Part shown: in pieces, positions 1 through 8,418 of the stretch
Numbering within the stretch: position 1 is the first letter of the stretch
Layout: every line of letters begins with the position of its first letter
Source of the DNA: Gemmatimonadota bacterium
GTDB lineage: Bacteria > JAAXHH01
Length of the DNA: 64,000 nt
Direction: 5' to 3'
NCBI GenBank assembly: GCA_026705925.1
Contig: JAPOZT010000011.1
Coordinates: 124,001 to 188,000, forward strand
The notes under the pieces: model-generated
The model's database searches: none
What the model was told of the DNA's origin: nothing
The model's input: the letters and a program-made list of their open reading frames with translations, nothing else
Position numbers and translations under genes: made by a program

Positions 1-678
1 CGCGAATCCGCCCACGGACGTCCCGCCGCCGCCGAACAGCGGCGAGAAATGCTCCATCGATCCCTTCTCGGCCATGAAAAGGCCCAGCAGGATGAGTCCG
101 CCGAGCGCGGCCACCTTGATGAAGGTAAACAGGTTGGTGACCCTGCCGCTCCATCGGACGCCGACCACGTTGATCATCATCAGGATCAACACGCACGCCG
201 AGGCGATCACCGCCTGGGCGCCGTCGCTCAGGACGATGCCCTGGCCGCCCGCGTCGGCGGTGAGGATGTTGACCACGCTGGCCAGGTAATTGGCGAATAC
301 GTTGGCGACGGCGGCGATGGAAACCGGCCACACGAGCCAGAATGCGGACCAGCCGTAGATGAAGGTAACCCAGCGCCGGCGATAGGCTTCGCGGACGTAG
401 ACGTACTGGCCGCCGGTCCGGGGCAGCATGGCGCCGAGTTCGGCGATGCAGAGTCCGCCGCACAGTGCGAGGAGACCGCAGACCAGCCAGACGAGCAAGC
501 TCATGCCCGGCGAGCCCACGTTGGAGGCGATGGCACTCGGCGCCTGGAAGATGCCGGAACCGATGACGCCGCCCACGATGATGGTGGTGGCTTCGAGGGG
601 GCCGAGCCCCCGAACGAGACCTTCGTCTTCGGTATCGGCTACCGGATCTGCGGCGGTATTCGAATCGGTTTCAGCCAA
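1..678 (-). CDS. APC-family amino-acid permease, N-terminal part (runs off window)
   Basis: Reading the minus strand gives 226 codons of a polytopic membrane protein. A short polar N-terminus is followed by the TM1 signature IIVGGVIGSGIF and further hydrophobic segments, the pattern of APC-superfamily secondary amino-acid transporters in the inner membrane. The start is TTG at 676-678: a TGA lies two codons upstream in frame and GAGGTG sits just ahead, so no other start is possible. Roughly half of a usual 450-500 residue permease is visible. It is divergent from the tRNA-Met/tilS block. The substrate cannot be told from this part. Confidence 0.85.
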   Translation of the reverse strand, partial: MAETDSNTAADPVADTEDEGLVRGLGPLEATTIIVGGVIGSGIFQAPSAIASNVGSPGMSLLVWLVCGLLALCGGLCIAELGAMLPRTGGQYVYVREAYRRRWVTFIYGWSAFWLVWPVSIAAVANVFANYLASVVNILTADAGGQGIVLSDGAQAVIASACVLILMMINVVGVRWSGRVTNLFTFIKVAALGGLILLGLFMAEKGSMEHFSPLFGGGGTSVGGFA

Positions 679-791
679 TCCTCACCTCGACGGAAATACT
701 TGTTAAATCAGGCATAAACATGTGTAATGCATCCATATTCGCAGGTCAATAACAATCACATTAAAGCCGGGTGTGCGAACCGGTTATTGCC

Positions 792-820
792 TTGACACCC
801 TACCCGTCCGGGTCTATATT
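792..820 (+). promoter_or_regulatory. sigma70-type promoter for tRNA-Met
   Basis: A consensus -35 TTGACA (792-797) and -10 TATATT (815-820) are separated by 17 bp, ending 16 bp before the tRNA. The same architecture recurs at 37695, 40659 and 49207, which supports a standard housekeeping sigma factor. Confidence 0.8.
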
Positions 821-836
821 GGGATGTTCGATTCGA

Positions 837-910
837 GGCGGCGTAGCTCAGTTGGTCAGAGCATCGGAATCATAATCCGAGTGTCCGGGGTTCGAATCCC
901 TGCGCCGCTA
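837..910 (+). tRNA. tRNA-Met(CAT), probably elongator
   Basis: Complete cloverleaf of 74 nt: acceptor GGCGGCG, D arm GCTCAG...GAGC, anticodon stem TCGGA/TCCGA with loop ATCATAA, T loop TTCGAAT. CCA is not encoded. The first acceptor pair is G1-U72. The GGCGG acceptor resembles elongator tRNA-Met, but a CAT anticodon could also be tRNA-Ile2, the substrate of TilS, whose gene starts 99 nt downstream. Confidence 0.92.
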
Positions 911-995
911 TGTTCCATGGCCTTTCTGCACTCGGAAGGCCATTTTCATTTTGCCTTCCCCGCGGTTTCCCATGCGCGCAACGCGCGATTCCTCC

Positions 996-1023
996 ATGCC
1001 CGATACGATATGCCCGATACGAT
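996..1023 (+). repeat. 14-bp tandem duplication over the tilS start
   Basis: The 14-mer atgcccgatacgat is present twice in perfect tandem. The second copy carries the tilS start codon used here. The first is out of frame because 14 is not a multiple of three. Confidence 0.9.
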
Positions 1024-2407
1024 TGAACATAAAATCGAATCCAGGATCCGGCGCCACGGGATGATCAGCGCGGGCGACCGTGTGATCGCCGCGGTTTCGG
1101 GCGGCGCGGATTCGGTGGTCCTCCTTCACGCCCTGCACGGCCTCCGCGGCAAGCTGGACATGGAACTGGGGGCGGCCCATCTCGACCACGGTCTCCGTGG
1201 CGAAGAAGGACGGGAGGACGCCGCCTTCGTCATGGACTACGCGGCGTCACTGGGCCTGCCCTGCGTGGCGGAACGGGCGGACGTCGCGGCCTACTGCCGG
1301 GAAAAGGGCTGTTCCATCGAGCAGGGCGCGCGCGAGGTGCGGTACGGATTCCTGAAAAGGGTGCTTCTGGACCAGGATGCCGATTCCGTGGCGACCGGCC
1401 ATACGGCGGACGACCAGGCCGAGACGGTGTTGATGCGGCTCCTGCGCGGCAGTGGCAGTTCGGGTCTGTCCGCCATCCGGCCGGTCAGGGACGGATGGAT
1501 CATCCGGCCTCTGCTTGACGTCACCGCCGAAGAGATCGCCGAATATGCCAGGAAGCACGGGTTGCCCTACCGGACCGACCGGACCAATGAGGACCAGGAC
1601 ATGCTCCGCAACCGGATTCGGCACCACCTGGTGCCCCTGCTGCAAAGGGAGTACAATCCCCATATCGTCCACGGACTGGCGCGCCTCGCCGACGTGACGC
1701 GCGGCGAGGCGGAGTACCTGGACGCAGAGGCGACGACGTTCCTCGCCGATCATGCCCGGTCAGAGGACGGGAAGATCCTTCGGCTGGACCTCGCTGCCTG
1801 GACGAACGCGGCGCCCGCCCTGCAGCGGGTCCTGGTCCGGCGCCTGGTCCGGACCCTGGGCGGCAACGAGGAGCGACTGCGTTTCGACCAGGTGGAAGAC
1901 GCCCGTGCATGGATCGGCCGGGATCCGGTCGGCCAGATCCATGAACTGCCCTTCGGGATCCGCATGGAATGCCGCAAGTCCGAACTGGTTGCGTGTCGAG
2001 GTTTGCTAACGCCTTTCCGACTGAATCTGGAGGTACCCGGGAGGGTGGCGTTGCCGGACACGAACCTGTCGATCCACGTCGCGGAGGGATCCGCGGAAAC
2101 CGCGCCCGACGCGACGGCGCACCGGGCCGTTTTCGATGCGGCGGCCGTGCACCGGCCGTGGACCGTGCGTTCCCGCGAGCAGGGCGACCGCATGTCGCCC
2201 TTCGGCCTGGCGGGACACAAGTCCCTGAAGAAACTGTTCAACGAATGGGATGTGCCCCGGCTGTTGCGCGACCGCGTGCCGGTCGTCACGGACGGGACGC
2301 AGATCCTGTGGGTGGCGGGTTACCGGCAGAGCAACGAGGGCCTGGTCACCGGGAAGACCCGGCGCGTGATGGTCGCCGAGCTTATAGTGAACGAATCGAA
2401 GCGATGA
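1010..2407 (+). CDS. tilS: tRNA(Ile)-lysidine synthase
   Basis: TilS uses ATP and lysine to convert C34 of tRNA-Ile2(CAU) to lysidine, so that the tRNA reads AUA and is charged with isoleucine. The 465-residue product has the PP-loop ATPase motif SGGADS near residues 29-34, followed by the DHGLRGEEG and TGHTADDQAET segments of the family, and a full C-terminal TilS domain ending WVAGYRQSNEGLVTGKTRR. The ATG at 1010 is chosen because upstream in-frame codons run into the tRNA gene; no strong RBS is seen. The stop overlaps the hpt start (ATGA). The tilS-hpt-ftsH order is widespread in bacteria. Confidence 0.95.
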   Translation: MPDTIEHKIESRIRRHGMISAGDRVIAAVSGGADSVVLLHALHGLRGKLDMELGAAHLDHGLRGEEGREDAAFVMDYAASLGLPCVAERADVAAYCREKGCSIEQGAREVRYGFLKRVLLDQDADSVATGHTADDQAETVLMRLLRGSGSSGLSAIRPVRDGWIIRPLLDVTAEEIAEYARKHGLPYRTDRTNEDQDMLRNRIRHHLVPLLQREYNPHIVHGLARLADVTRGEAEYLDAEATTFLADHARSEDGKILRLDLAAWTNAAPALQRVLVRRLVRTLGGNEERLRFDQVEDARAWIGRDPVGQIHELPFGIRMECRKSELVACRGLLTPFRLNLEVPGRVALPDTNLSIHVAEGSAETAPDATAHRAVFDAAAVHRPWTVRSREQGDRMSPFGLAGHKSLKKLFNEWDVPRLLRDRVPVVTDGTQILWVAGYRQSNEGLVTGKTRRVMVAELIVNESKR

Positions 2408-2919
2408 AAATCCTGCTCACCGAAGAACAGATCGCCGAGAAGGTAAGGACCCTGGGCGCGCAGCTATCCGCGGACTACCGGGACAAGAACCCGGTGCTCA
2501 TCGGATGTCTCAAGGGGTGCGTGGTCTTCCTGGCCGACCTCATGCGGGAGATCACGGTGCCTCACGCCATCGACTTCGTCCGCACTTCATCCTATGGGAA
2601 GGGGCGGGTTTCCACCGGCGTGGAGGAGGCCGAAATCTTCGATGTAAACATCCGCGGACGGCACGCCGTGATCGTGGAGGACATCGTTGACACGGGGCTG
2701 ACGCTGGGCTATCTTACGGAAGTGTTGACGAAGCAGGAACCGTTGTCCCTGAAAGTATGCGCCTTGCTGGTCAAACCGGGGGCGCACCGTGCGCCCGTGA
2801 CGATCGATTACCGGGGTTTCGACATCCCGGCCGATTTCGTCGTAGGGTACGGCCTCGACTGGGGCGAGCGGTATAGGGACCTGCCATACGTCGCCGTGGT
2901 CGATGAACAGGATGCCTGA
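2404..2919 (+). CDS. hpt: hypoxanthine phosphoribosyltransferase
   Basis: This cytosolic purine-salvage enzyme makes IMP/GMP from hypoxanthine/guanine and PRPP. The 171-residue product carries the PRPP loop VEDIVDTGLT near residue 94, the flexible-loop segment VRTSSYGKG, and the C-terminal VVGYGLDWGERYRDLPY typical of bacterial Hpt. Translation is probably coupled to tilS through the 4-nt ATGA overlap. A 126-bp gap separates it from ftsH. Confidence 0.95.
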   Translation: MKILLTEEQIAEKVRTLGAQLSADYRDKNPVLIGCLKGCVVFLADLMREITVPHAIDFVRTSSYGKGRVSTGVEEAEIFDVNIRGRHAVIVEDIVDTGLTLGYLTEVLTKQEPLSLKVCALLVKPGAHRAPVTIDYRGFDIPADFVVGYGLDWGERYRDLPYVAVVDEQDA

Positions 2920-3045
2920 GCGTGGGGGCATGCGGGCGCGAATACGGCCTCGCAGATCCTCACGCTTATTTCTTGAGCATTGCGCAAGGTCGTTGCACAA
3001 CGGCAGCGGGCAATACATTCAAGCGCTCGGACGGCAAGGTCAATG

Positions 3046-5121
3046 ATGAATACCAGGCAGCACAATGAGGAGCCGCAAGGTCGTCGCCCCGCCGGACCGA
3101 ATCAGGACCGCGGCAACCGGCAGCAATCGCCGGGCCAGGGCCGCGGCAACCGGCAGCAATCGCCGCGCCGGACCCGCACCATCGTCATGTGGGTACTCCT
3201 GGCCCTGTTGTCGGTGGTACTGGTCCAGTTCTTCAGCCGGAACCGCACCGACGGGATGGAGATCGGTTACTCTACATTCCGGAACCACCTGGCCAACGGG
3301 AACATCCTGAGCGTGACGATACTCGAAAAGACCATCGTCGGCGAATTCAGAAACGGGGTCAGTACGCCCGTGCCCGGAGGCCGGGAGACCATGGAGACCC
3401 GGTTCAAGGTCGAGATTCCTTTCGAAGATACGGAACTGATCGATGAACTGGTGCGGAAAAACGTAACCATCACCGCGCGGCCGAAGTCAAGCCCCTGGTA
3501 TGCGCACCTGGTCACCTGGCTGCCGCTGCTCCTCATCATCGGCCTGGGGATCCTCATCTTCCGGCAGATGCAGGGCGGCCAGAAGGGACTATTTTCCATG
3601 GGGAAGAGCCAGGCCAGACTTACGGGAGAGCGTGAAGGCGTAAAGTTCAGCGAAGTGGCCGGTGTCGAAGAAGCGAAGCGCGACCTGCAGGAGGTCGTGG
3701 CGTTTCTCAAGCATCCGGAAAAGTTCAGCCGGTTCGGCGCGCGCATTCCGAAAGGCGTGCTCCTGCTGGGTCCGCCCGGCACGGGAAAAACCCTCCTGGC
3801 CCGCGCGGTTTCCGGGGAAGCGGGCGTTCCCTTCTTTACCATGAGCGGCGCGGATTTCATGGAGATGTTCGTGGGGGTCGGCGCGTCCAGGGTGCGGGAC
3901 CTGTTCAAGCAGGGCAAGGAGCACGCTCCGTGCATCATTTTCATCGACGAGCTGGACGCCGTGGGCCGCCACCGGGGCGCGGGCCTGGGCGGCGGGCACG
4001 ATGAGCGGGAACAGACGCTGAACCAGTTGCTCGTGGAAATGGACGGTTTCGAGCCGAACAGCGGGGTCGTCCTCATCGCCGCCACGAACCGCCCCGACGT
4101 GCTGGACCCGGCGCTGCTCCGGCCCGGACGGTTCGACCGGCACGTCACCGTGGACCGGCCGGACGTCAGAGGACGCGAGCAGATCCTGGAAATCAAGGCG
4201 AAGGACAAGCCGCTGGCGGAGTGCGCGAACCTGAAGACCATGGCCAGGCTCACGCCGGGCATGTCGGGCGCGGACCTGGAGAACATCATGAACGAGGCGG
4301 CCCTGCTCGCCGCGCGGGAAGATCACAAGCGGATCACCATGACGGACCTCGAACGCGCCAGGGACCGCATCGTCATGGGATCGGAACACCAGCTGGTCAT
4401 GTCGGAAGAGGAGCGCAGGACCGTGGCCTATCACGAAAGCGGCCATGCTCTGACCGCCGCCCTGATTCCCGAGATCGACTCTCCGCACAGCGTCATCATC
4501 ATTCCCCGCGGGCAGGCACTCGGGATCACCTACTCCATCCCGGAAGAAGACCAGTACCTGTATTCGGAAGCCTGGTGCCGGGGCCAGATCGCCTGCCTGC
4601 TGGCGGGACAGGTGGCGGAACGCATCGGGGTCGGTGACACGTTCAACGGCGCCGGCGACGACATCAAGCGCGCCACGGAACTGGCGCGGCACATGGTCTG
4701 CGGCTGGGGGATGGGCGAACTCGGCCCCCTGGCTCTCGGCAACCAGGCCGGGGAGGTATTCCTGGGCAGGGAACTCACCCGGAAGCGGGACTACAGCAAC
4801 AAGACGGCCGTGAAGGTCGACGAGGACATGAGAAGCATCCTGGATGCCTGCAGGCAGCGTGCCGAAACCATCATTTCGAAGCAGGAAGACATCCTGCACC
4901 GGATGGCCGAGGCCCTCCTCGAACATGAAACACTGGACCGGAGCCAGATGGAACAGTTGATCGCGGGCAAACGGCTGGCGCCGGCCGTCCAGCGCGAAGC
5001 CCCATCGACGCAGGACGCGAAGGATGAAGCCGGGCAGGCGGAGGAGACCCGGAAAGACGATGACAATGCGCCGGTCCCCACGCCTTTCAAGGAGCCTCCC
5101 CTGGCCGCACCCGGAGTCTGA
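3046..5121 (+). CDS. ftsH: ATP-dependent zinc metalloprotease FtsH
   Basis: Membrane-anchored AAA+ protease that degrades membrane and regulatory proteins. There are two TM segments (about residues 47-65 and 154-173) flanking a periplasmic domain, then an AAA module with Walker A GPPGTGKT (about 242), Walker B IIFIDELD (about 299) and arginine-finger region RPGRFDR, then the zinc site HESGH (about 462). The length of 691 residues is normal. ATG at 3046 has AAGG six bases upstream; ATG at 3043 is an alternative. The N-terminal tail contains a duplicated GNRQQSP block from a 25-bp DNA repeat. The C-terminal tail is acidic and low-complexity. Confidence 0.96.
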   Translation: MNTRQHNEEPQGRRPAGPNQDRGNRQQSPGQGRGNRQQSPRRTRTIVMWVLLALLSVVLVQFFSRNRTDGMEIGYSTFRNHLANGNILSVTILEKTIVGEFRNGVSTPVPGGRETMETRFKVEIPFEDTELIDELVRKNVTITARPKSSPWYAHLVTWLPLLLIIGLGILIFRQMQGGQKGLFSMGKSQARLTGEREGVKFSEVAGVEEAKRDLQEVVAFLKHPEKFSRFGARIPKGVLLLGPPGTGKTLLARAVSGEAGVPFFTMSGADFMEMFVGVGASRVRDLFKQGKEHAPCIIFIDELDAVGRHRGAGLGGGHDEREQTLNQLLVEMDGFEPNSGVVLIAATNRPDVLDPALLRPGRFDRHVTVDRPDVRGREQILEIKAKDKPLAECANLKTMARLTPGMSGADLENIMNEAALLAAREDHKRITMTDLERARDRIVMGSEHQLVMSEEERRTVAYHESGHALTAALIPEIDSPHSVIIIPRGQALGITYSIPEEDQYLYSEAWCRGQIACLLAGQVAERIGVGDTFNGAGDDIKRATELARHMVCGWGMGELGPLALGNQAGEVFLGRELTRKRDYSNKTAVKVDEDMRSILDACRQRAETIISKQEDILHRMAEALLEHETLDRSQMEQLIAGKRLAPAVQREAPSTQDAKDEAGQAEETRKDDDNAPVPTPFKEPPLAAPGV
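3108..3165 (+). repeat. 25-bp direct repeat in the ftsH N-terminal tail
   Basis: Two perfect 25-bp copies (3108-3132 and 3141-3165, period 33) duplicate the Gly-Asn-Arg-Gln-Gln-Ser-Pro coding block in frame within the cytoplasmic tail before TM1. Confidence 0.9.
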
Positions 5122-5123
5122 TC

Positions 5124-5978
5124 GTGGATGATGAACGGGTCATCGAGGGTGACGGGTTTCACTGGGACTGTTCGCAACGCACGCGGATCATGGGCGTCCT
5201 CAACGTCACGCCGGATTCCTTCTATGACGGCGGCCGGTACTGGGACCCTTTAACTGCCGTTCGGCACGGCCAGCAATTGGCCGAAGATGGCGCGGACGTC
5301 ATCGACGTGGGCGGTGAATCCACCCGGCCGGGCGCGGAACCGGTCGGTCCGGAGGAGGAACTTCGGCGGGTCATTCCCGTCATTGAAAAACTGAAGGACC
5401 GGATCGCGCAGCCGGTGTCCATCGATACGCGTAAGGCGGAGGTCGCCCGCGGGGCGATCAGTGCCGGGGCCCGGATGGTGAACGACGTCAGCGGCTTGAC
5501 CGCCGATCCGGATATGGCCGGGACGGTCGCCGCGACAGGAGTTCCCGTGGTGATCATGCACACGGCGGGCACACCGCGGGACATGCAACGGAATCCCGGT
5601 TACAGGGATACCGTGGGCGAAATCGTCGCGTGGCTGGACGCGCGCATAACGCACGCCGTGGCGCACGGTATCCGAAGATCGCGGATCATTATCGATCCCG
5701 GCATCGGTTTCGGCAAACGGCTCAGCGACAACCTGCTCCTGATCCAGTCCCTTGCGTCATTTCAGCGTCTGAATCGCCCCATACTGATCGGCCCGTCGCG
5801 GAAGTCCTTCATCGGCCGTGTGCTCGACGCGGAGAAAGACGACCGGATGGAGGGCACGGCGGCCGCGGTCGCGCTAAGCGTCGCCAACGGCGCCAGCATA
5901 GTCAGGGTCCACGACGTCCGGGAAATGAGCCGCGTGGTCCGCATGACCGACGCGATCTGCAAGGCGCGGCAGGCGTAG
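5124..5978 (+). CDS. folP: dihydropteroate synthase
   Basis: Condenses 6-hydroxymethyl-dihydropterin pyrophosphate with p-aminobenzoate in folate synthesis. The 284-residue TIM barrel shows all family blocks in order: GVLNVTPDSFYDGG, DVGGESTRPGA, SIDTRKAEVA, IIDPGIGFGK and GPSRKSFIG, and ends with the R-V-H-D segment. The GTG start lies two bases after the ftsH stop, so the two are probably cotranscribed, the common ftsH-folP arrangement. Confidence 0.95.
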   Translation: MDDERVIEGDGFHWDCSQRTRIMGVLNVTPDSFYDGGRYWDPLTAVRHGQQLAEDGADVIDVGGESTRPGAEPVGPEEELRRVIPVIEKLKDRIAQPVSIDTRKAEVARGAISAGARMVNDVSGLTADPDMAGTVAATGVPVVIMHTAGTPRDMQRNPGYRDTVGEIVAWLDARITHAVAHGIRRSRIIIDPGIGFGKRLSDNLLLIQSLASFQRLNRPILIGPSRKSFIGRVLDAEKDDRMEGTAAAVALSVANGASIVRVHDVREMSRVVRMTDAICKARQA

Positions 5979-6013
5979 GCGCCTACCGAGAACAAGGCCA
6001 TCCATCTTCCATC

Positions 6014-6931
6014 ATGACCATAGACATCGTTATCCTCGGCTCCGGAGGGGCCATTCCGACCCTGACGCGAAACCTGCCGTCAGTAGCCGTCCAGTGCGAC
6101 GGACGCGTGTTCCTCTTCGACTGCGGGGAGGGCACGCAAACGCAAATGGTCCGGGCGAAGTTGCCCCTGAGCAAGATCGAGCGGGTCTACATTTCCCATC
6201 TGCACGGCGACCACGTAATGGGACTGCCCGGCCTGCTGATGACCATGGGGCAGATACCGCGGGAACGGGCCCTGCACATCCACGGACCTCCGGGCATTTC
6301 AGAGTTCGTGGAAGGCAACCGGCGCTTTCTGGGCCACCAGTGCCCCTTCCCCGTGATCGTCACGGAGCACAAGGGCGGCCCGGTCTCCGAGGACGACACG
6401 GTCTTCGTCGAGGCCGTACCCGTGGACCACAGCTGCTTTACGCTGGCCTTCGCCTTCCAGGAGAGGGAGCGGCCCGGTCAGTTTCAGGTCGAGGAAGCCC
6501 GGCGGCTGGGCATACCGCCCGGACCGCTTTACGGGCGGCTGCAGGCCGGTGAAGCCGTGACGCTGCGGGATGGACGGGTGATCGAGCCTGAACAGGTCCT
6601 GGGTCCCGCCCGGCGGGGCCGGAAGATCGTGTACGCCACGGATACCCGGCCGTGCGACCAGGTAGTGTCGCTCGCCCTCGAGGCCGACGTGCTGATCCAC
6701 GACGGCATGTTCAGCGACGACCTGCGGGCGCAGGCCCGGCAGAAGCACCACTCGACGGTCGTGCAGGCCGCGCGCATCGCCCGGCGCGCGAAGGTCGGCA
6801 ACCTCGTGCTGACCCATATCAGTTCCCGCTACATGCAGGATGGGCCGCTGGCCGCCGAGGCGCGCAAGGTCTTTCCCGCAACCCGCGTCGCGCGGGACCT
6901 CATGGAATTCAACGTACCCATGTACAAATAG
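6014..6931 (+). CDS. rnz: ribonuclease Z (tRNA 3' endonuclease)
   Basis: Metallo-beta-lactamase-fold endonuclease that trims tRNA 3' trailers. The 305-residue protein has the zinc motif HLHGDH (residues 62-67), the GCEGTQ-like segment FDCGEGTQTQM before it, the exosite region in the middle, ATDTRPC, and the late metal histidine in LTHISSRY. Because no tRNA here encodes CCA, RNase Z processing is expected to be needed. It is convergent with the next minus-strand gene, with only two bases between the stop codons and no terminator between them. Confidence 0.94.
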   Translation: MTIDIVILGSGGAIPTLTRNLPSVAVQCDGRVFLFDCGEGTQTQMVRAKLPLSKIERVYISHLHGDHVMGLPGLLMTMGQIPRERALHIHGPPGISEFVEGNRRFLGHQCPFPVIVTEHKGGPVSEDDTVFVEAVPVDHSCFTLAFAFQERERPGQFQVEEARRLGIPPGPLYGRLQAGEAVTLRDGRVIEPEQVLGPARRGRKIVYATDTRPCDQVVSLALEADVLIHDGMFSDDLRAQARQKHHSTVVQAARIARRAKVGNLVLTHISSRYMQDGPLAAEARKVFPATRVARDLMEFNVPMYK

Positions 6932-6933
6932 GG

Positions 6934-8328
6934 TCACTCCCCAGTCTCGCGCTGGACGGCCTCCCAGGCCGCCAGGCCCCCGACCAGGTCCATCACGTCC
7001 GCGATGCCGTTCCGCTTCAGGATGCTGGCCGCCATGGCGGAACGATAGCCGCCGGCGCACTGGACGACCACCGTGGTGCCGTTGGGGATCTCGCCCAGCC
7101 GTTCTTCCAGGTGATTCAGGGGAACGTGGAGGCTGCCACGGATGGACCTGGCGGCGCGTTCCTGGCCGGATCGGATGTCGAGCACCAGGGGCGGGCTTTC
7201 CGTGTCCAGCCGGTCCCTGAGCGCCGCCGCGGTGATGCGGTCGGTCCGGCCCAACAGGTCGGGCCGTGCATCCAGCGCGTGCATGCCGCCCTTCAGGTAC
7301 CCCGCGATATGGTCGAAGCCGATGCGGCCCAGTCGCAGGGCGGATTCCTCCTCGGCGCCCGATTCCGTGATCAGCACGATCGGCCGGTCCCGCCGCAGCA
7401 GCGTGCCCGCCCAGCTGGCGTACTGGCCCCCGAGCCCGATGTTGACGCTCCCCTTCAGGTGCGCGCCTTCATAGTCCGCGGCGTCCCGCGTGTCGAGCAG
7501 CTGGGCGCCCTCTTCCGCCTTGCGCAACACCTCGTCCAATGAAAGGGGGTTCAGGTTGCGCTTCAGCAGGTGGTCCAGCGTTTCGTGTTCCTGCGCGTTG
7601 AACGCGGCGTCGTAGGTGAAGTACGAAGGCGCCTCGGGCTGGTCCGTCGTGATCAGGCGGGTAAAGGTCTCCCGGTCCATCGGCTGCAGGGCGTAGTTGT
7701 ACTTCTTCTGATCGCCCATGGTGGACACCGTGTCCGTACTCAAATTTTTGCCGCACAATGAGCCGGCGCCGTGCGCGGGATAAACGAGCGTCTCGTCGAC
7801 GGTCGCCGGAATCAGCTTCCCGTGGAGGGAGTCGTAGAGCAGGTTGGCGAGGTCCTCGGCCTTCCAGCCGAGGGCGGCCCGCAGGTCCGGTCGGCCCACG
7901 TCGCCGATGAACAGGGTGTCCCCGGTCAGTGCGGCGTAAGGCGAGGCGGCCGCCTCGGGGTCGAAGACCAGGATACAGACCGACTCGGGAGAATGCCCGG
8001 GCGTCTCGAGAAAATCGAGCCTGATCTTGCCCAAGTCCATGCCTCCGCCGTCCCACATCGGCTCGAAGGCGTAGTCTGCCTCGGCGCGCGCCCCGAGGTG
8101 GATCATGGCGCCCGTGCGGTCTCTCAGTTCCAGGTGGCCCGCGGCGAAATCCGCGTGGAAGTGCGTCAGAAAGACATGTTCGATGGTCATGTTCCGGGCT
8201 TCGGCCTCTTCGATGTACTGGCCGATGTCGCGCTGCGGGTCCACGACGGCCGCGACGCCGGAGGATTCGTCCCCGAGGAAATAGGACGCATGGGCGAGAC
8301 AGCCCAGATAGTACTGGTTGAGTATCAT
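6934..8328 (-). CDS. MBL-fold persulfide dioxygenase fused to two rhodanese domains
   Basis: The 464-residue cytosolic protein joins an ETHE1/CstB-type metallo-beta-lactamase domain with two rhodanese domains. Likely Fe(II) ligands are His56 (in THFHADF), the His of ETPGHSPES and the Asp of LTGDTLFIGD; His58 and Asp60 complete the motif. Rhodanese 1 (about 260-355) has VLITESGAEEES where the active-site Cys loop should be, so it lacks the catalytic Cys. Rhodanese 2 keeps Cys424 in VVQCAGGYRS. The family oxidises glutathione/CoA persulfides or produces thiosulfate. It is the last gene of the opp-like operon, 90 bp after the solute-binding protein. Confidence 0.88.
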   Translation of the reverse strand: MILNQYYLGCLAHASYFLGDESSGVAAVVDPQRDIGQYIEEAEARNMTIEHVFLTHFHADFAAGHLELRDRTGAMIHLGARAEADYAFEPMWDGGGMDLGKIRLDFLETPGHSPESVCILVFDPEAAASPYAALTGDTLFIGDVGRPDLRAALGWKAEDLANLLYDSLHGKLIPATVDETLVYPAHGAGSLCGKNLSTDTVSTMGDQKKYNYALQPMDRETFTRLITTDQPEAPSYFTYDAAFNAQEHETLDHLLKRNLNPLSLDEVLRKAEEGAQLLDTRDAADYEGAHLKGSVNIGLGGQYASWAGTLLRRDRPIVLITESGAEEESALRLGRIGFDHIAGYLKGGMHALDARPDLLGRTDRITAAALRDRLDTESPPLVLDIRSGQERAARSIRGSLHVPLNHLEERLGEIPNGTTVVVQCAGGYRSAMAASILKRNGIADVMDLVGGLAAWEAVQRETGE

Positions 8329-8340
8329 GTGGGACTCCTT

Positions 8341-8406
8341 CCGCGCTCCGGTCCTTCCGCGATTCGCCGCGCCTTCGCGCTCCTACCGCGCTCCGGTCCT
8401 TCCGCG
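8341..8406 (+). repeat. 21-bp direct repeat in an intergenic region
   Basis: Two perfect copies of a 21-mer beginning ccgcgctccggtcc (8341-8361 and 8386-8406) with a partial unit between them fill most of the gap between the binding-protein gene and the persulfide dioxygenase gene. Confidence 0.88.
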
Positions 8407-8418
8407 CTTTGGCTTGCC

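Noticed and set aside
773-1009. Upstream in-frame extension of tilS
   Set aside because: It would translate through the tRNA-Met gene and its promoter; TilS homology begins after 1010.
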